Positions 41,505 through 44,626 of a DNA stretch of 44,626 bases are shown piece by piece. The DNA lies in the NCBI GenBank assembly GCA_015680685.1, contig MNCI01025366.1, positions 69,731 to 114,356 of the forward strand. The letters run 5' to 3'. The notes beneath the pieces were generated by a model. The model did no database searches and had not been told where the DNA came from. It worked only from the letters and a program-made list of their open reading frames with translations. Source of the stretch: Gnetum montanum. Its lineage: Eukaryota > Streptophyta > Gnetopsida > Gnetales > Gnetaceae. A program made the position numbers and the translations under genes. How positions within the stretch are numbered: the stretch's first letter is position 1; every line of letters starts with the position of its first letter.

Positions 41505-43493
41505 ATGTCTCTCTCACAAGACTATGACAACGCAACAACTAATAGGGCAACTCATTGAAGAACCAACAAATTATATGATCATGAAGATAAAGTTTGGAGT
41601 ACCCAATTTGATGTAGGGGTTCCCTATGAGCATCAACATAAACAACATCATCCCAATTCACAACTTCATAACATACCTAGTGACAATAAACCCCTACTGG
41701 CCACTACAAGCTTAACGGAAATACAAGAGGCTATTCAAATACCCCGTAGACATCGTAAGGAAACCTGTCTACCCAGGCTTGACTTAAAAAACTTTCCTAA
41801 GTTTTCAGGAGGCTATGATTTAGATCCCCAACATCATCTACAAGCCTTCCATGATGCCTGTGCATGGAATGAAATTAATAATGGATGGCAAAAACTTAAG
41901 CTCTTTCCTCTGACACTTGTTGGCCAAGCAAAAGTATGGTATAGGTCATTAAAACCAAAATCAATTCGACGTTGGCCGACAATGGTAGAACTCTTCAATG
42001 AAAGATATCAAACCTATGTGAGAGTGTCAGCCTTGAGAAGACAAATCCAAGAATGGAAACAAGTGCAACATGAACCATTGGACATGGCCTTAGAAAGATA
42101 TTATGCATTGTTAAACAACTGCCTAGGCCATGGGTTCATCAAGGAAAGGCTAATGTACCATATCATAGATGGGCTCCGTAATGAAACAAGGGAGATCCTA
42201 AGGATGTATGCCCAAGGACAACTATATGAGCTATGAACCCATCAATTCCAAGAGCTTATTAAGTAGGTAGCAAAAGAAGAAGGAGAAATAGCTAGATGGA
42301 AGAATGTTGAAAGTTCTCAACAGGACCAAAATCTCAACTTAACTAGGGTCCATGATCATGAAGAGGAGATATCAACTTACTTTAAGGAGGTGGAATCATC
42401 TTTGCCAATCCTACAATCACTAGATGAAATTGAGGAAAATATCAATAAGATGACAAACTAGGTACATGAGAGATGTGGAGAATATGCCAACATTATTAGA
42501 GGAAGAACTATGCCAAATCAAGAAATACGACAGGACACCATGCAACAATTGAAACAAATGGTAGAAGATAATAAGAATAAGAACTCAACTGCCAATTTCA
42601 CATATCAATGTAACGTCTGTATGTACAATCATCCTAAAGGTCAATGTCCAATTTTTTCACATTTACATGAGCATTGGGGAGGAATGTTACATCCAGATTT
42701 CATACAGAAATATCATGTTCAACCACAGTGCCAAAAACCTCAGTCGTGGGGGAGGCCACCACCAAATAGACCATACCCTTCGTATGTCCCAACACCAAAT
42801 TCTTATTATGTTCAACACCTTGTTTCTCCAACGGGATCAACATCCTCTACCTCACCTCATTGTTATCATTCTCCCAAGTACTATCCACCCATGTCCTCTC
42901 CAACAAAATCGCCACCTCATGTGCCTTACACTTCTCCTCAACCTCAATATTCTCATACTTCACCCTCTTCTACATCGCCACTAGTTGTGCCAGAAGGATT
43001 TGCACCACAGCACCAACCCATGAACGTTACTTGTGCTACTGCTATTAATAGCAGTGGGAACCCTCCACAACATCAAAAGTGTCCTTTCTTTAGGCAGGAC
43101 CATTGAAAGAGACAGCATAATTTTGAAACCACTACAACCTCCAACTTAGCACAAGTTCAATGCTATGATGCATCCACCTCCTCAAACTCAATGCCTCCTG
43201 TTACTCTATCTAGGCCAACAACCATGGGGCCCAATGAATATTTCCACATGGGGAGACATCTTGATCCTTGCATACCATCTTACAATCACAAGTACCATAG
43301 TGGGTGAACTCCTTATGAATTAACCACATCTTATAACTTTCCCCATTATGTCAACTCTAATCAAGTGTGTGAATTCCAATGGGGTAAGTATGACCAAGTT
43401 CCAATATTTTCAACATGCAAGGATCCCCACCTTCCATTTATTAATTCTAGCTATGCTCAACCGTTTAGTTATGGGGGATATCCTCCATTCTAA
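41505..43493 (+). pseudogene. gag: Element D gag, Athila-like, six in-frame stops
   Basis: One unshifted frame of 662 codons. ATG at 41505 (MSLSQDYDNATT), 118 bases after the primer-binding site. The core has LPRLDLKNFPKFSGGYDL, HHLQAFHDACAW, LKLFPLTLVGQAKVWYRSL, WKQVQHEPLDMALERYYALL and HGFIKERLMYHIIDGL. A zinc knuckle CNVCMYNHPKGQC (42609-42647) has Athila-type spacing. A proline/serine-rich tail (42760-43060) and an aromatic-rich end follow, with the final stop at 43491. Stops are at 41556 (TGA), 42234 (TGA), 42264 (TAG), 42459 (TAG), 43104 (TGA) and 43305 (TGA). Each is one C-to-T or G-to-A step from CGA, CAG or TGG. It is only distantly related to the gag of A-C. Confidence 0.88.
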
Positions 43494-44626
43494 CAACACA
43501 AAATTAATAAATGTTGTTCTATTTCTTTAACTTTTCAACTTTTTGTTTTCCAATTTTTTACCTTTTAATTTATTATTTTATCTTCTTTTTTTTAATCTTT
43601 TTATGAGTAATCTTATCTACGAATAAAACACATGTGACTTGTTGGTTGAGGTGTTGTTTTATGTTATCAAGTCTCAGGTGATTAATTAATTGGACAGTGA
43701 ATCCACCACATCCACCCAACCATTCTCTTAATAAGAGGTTCTACTCCAGGTACAATGATATTCTTGACATCATTAAAACTTAAAGTAATTTTGTGCTCAT
43801 TATGCCCAGAGTGAAGAAGGATGGACTAAGATGGAATAGCTAGGGTGTGACATCAAGGGGACTTGTGGATTCTCTTTGGTGACATCTGTAGGTGCTATCA
43901 TGCAGCTCGGTTGTACTAAGGTCCTTGTAGATCTAATGGAAAATGGGAATAAGAGTATTAAAGGTACCCAATAAAGAACCTAACGTTATTCTAGGGGATT
44001 CCACTGGAAAGACATGCACCCATGCCTGAAGGTGGGTGGCTTCTCTGGATTAAGTACTTCAAAAACAAAGAAGAAGAGAGAGTGAAAAGAGAGTGTGCCA
44101 AAGTGGCCAAACAAAACGTATGCCGCAAAGAAATTCCATGTCACTCCTCCCTTGCACAAAATGCCAAGTGATCGTACACCTTGCTGTCATGGCACTCTTA
44201 TGGTTGTCCATCATTGGATGAAACAATGCGATGTCACTGATCGACGGAATGGTCTTGGTCTTGATTTTGGAGCGATGGTCTAATGACACATTAATCATGC
44301 CCTACACTCAAGATTCATTGTGCCTGGAGTCAGTTATCTCACGTCTCAATCTCTACAATCCCTTCTCTGATTCATCCCATCTCATTGTTCATGTATTTGT
44401 GACTCGTGTCTTGTGTAGCATTGAATTCATACCTCATCACGGTGGTATCTACATGTGTGTGTTTTGTTGCATCAACACAGATTACATTTAACCCTTCTAG
44501 TACCTACAGGCATTTTAAGGTGTGGTTACCCAATGGCATTATAGGTTAGAACCTGCTTTGGGGAGGACCCACTTGCATGAATTTTGTAATTTGTACTTGT
44601 TGCACACCACCACATCATCTTATACC
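43494..44626 (+). other. DNA after gag of element D, no gene recognised
   Basis: A T-rich stretch (43500-43620) is followed by mixed sequence. No D-[ST]-G protease motif, RT block or long frame is apparent in any of the three plus-strand frames I read. It could be spacer before pol, or the element may be gag-only. Confidence 0.45.

Larger units (their letters stand above)
41370..44626 (+). mobile_element. Element D: Athila-like Ty3/gypsy retrotransposon, internal 5' part
   Basis: It lies on the strand opposite to A-C and consists of a primer-binding site, a short leader and gag. Its pol and 3' LTR are not in the window. Placement in the Athila group rests on the gag pattern, zinc-knuckle spacing and tRNA-Asp primer site. 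Confidence 0.7.

Noticed and set aside
42667-43048. Frames overlapping the zinc knuckle and proline-rich part of gag D
   Set aside because: They are in other phases than the 662-codon frame that carries all recognisable gag motifs.
44059-44491. Three small frames near the right edge
   Set aside because: They overlap on both strands, have no start context or homology that I can see, and lie in the unassigned part of element D.

Overview
The window comes from a large, repeat-rich land-plant nuclear genome. A gymnosperm is possible, but the sequence alone cannot settle that. I see no ordinary host gene, tRNA, rRNA or CRISPR array. Almost everything is nested, decayed Ty3/gypsy LTR retrotransposons. 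Three are Tat-lineage elements (Ogre/Retand-like, with a second archaeal-type RNase H), all on the minus strand. They sit inside one another like Russian dolls, and a fourth element of Athila type lies on the plus strand at the right end.

Nesting. Element C is outermost: its 5' LTR is 37987-39740, its gag start is 36866-37744, its gag core is 1-579, and the rest lies beyond the left edge. Element A (580-36860, LTRs of about 1.28 kb, near-duplication AGTTC/AGTCC) is inserted in the gag leader of C. Element B (15640-34804, LTRs of 1.74 and 1.90 kb, perfect 5-bp duplication GACAA) is inserted in the gag leader of A. If A and B are removed and one copy of each duplication is kept, the gag frames of C and A both run on across the joins, which supports the reconstruction. 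LTR pairs differ by roughly 10-12% by eye, mostly transitions, so all are old.

Layout of A and B, read on the minus strand: LTR, primer-binding site, long gag N-terminal extension, gag core with a zinc knuckle, protease, a 4-6 kb insert, then RT, RNase H, archaeal-type RNase H and integrase, a minisatellite, polypurine tract and LTR. All coding regions are broken by stops and a few frameshifts.

The most notable feature is the insert between protease and RT. In both A and B it carries the same plus-strand (antisense), multi-exon gene (A 7531-11927; B about 24023-27698, with a possible first exon from 23376). It has recognisable plant splice sites, a central predicted helical segment and an acidic C-terminal tail. 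The two copies have clearly diverged in protein sequence but keep exon order and key motifs. The gene therefore looks like a stable passenger of this retrotransposon family, not a chance capture. Copies of one short repeat (AGTTTAAGGTC...GGAC type) flank the cassette on both sides and also lie after integrase. A splice-acceptor-like site just before the pol ATG suggests that the cassette sits in an Ogre-type intron of the gag-pol transcript.

The right end (39741-44626) holds a probable LTR end, a tRNA-Asp-type primer-binding site and a 662-codon Athila-like gag in one unshifted frame with six stops. No pol is seen before the window ends.
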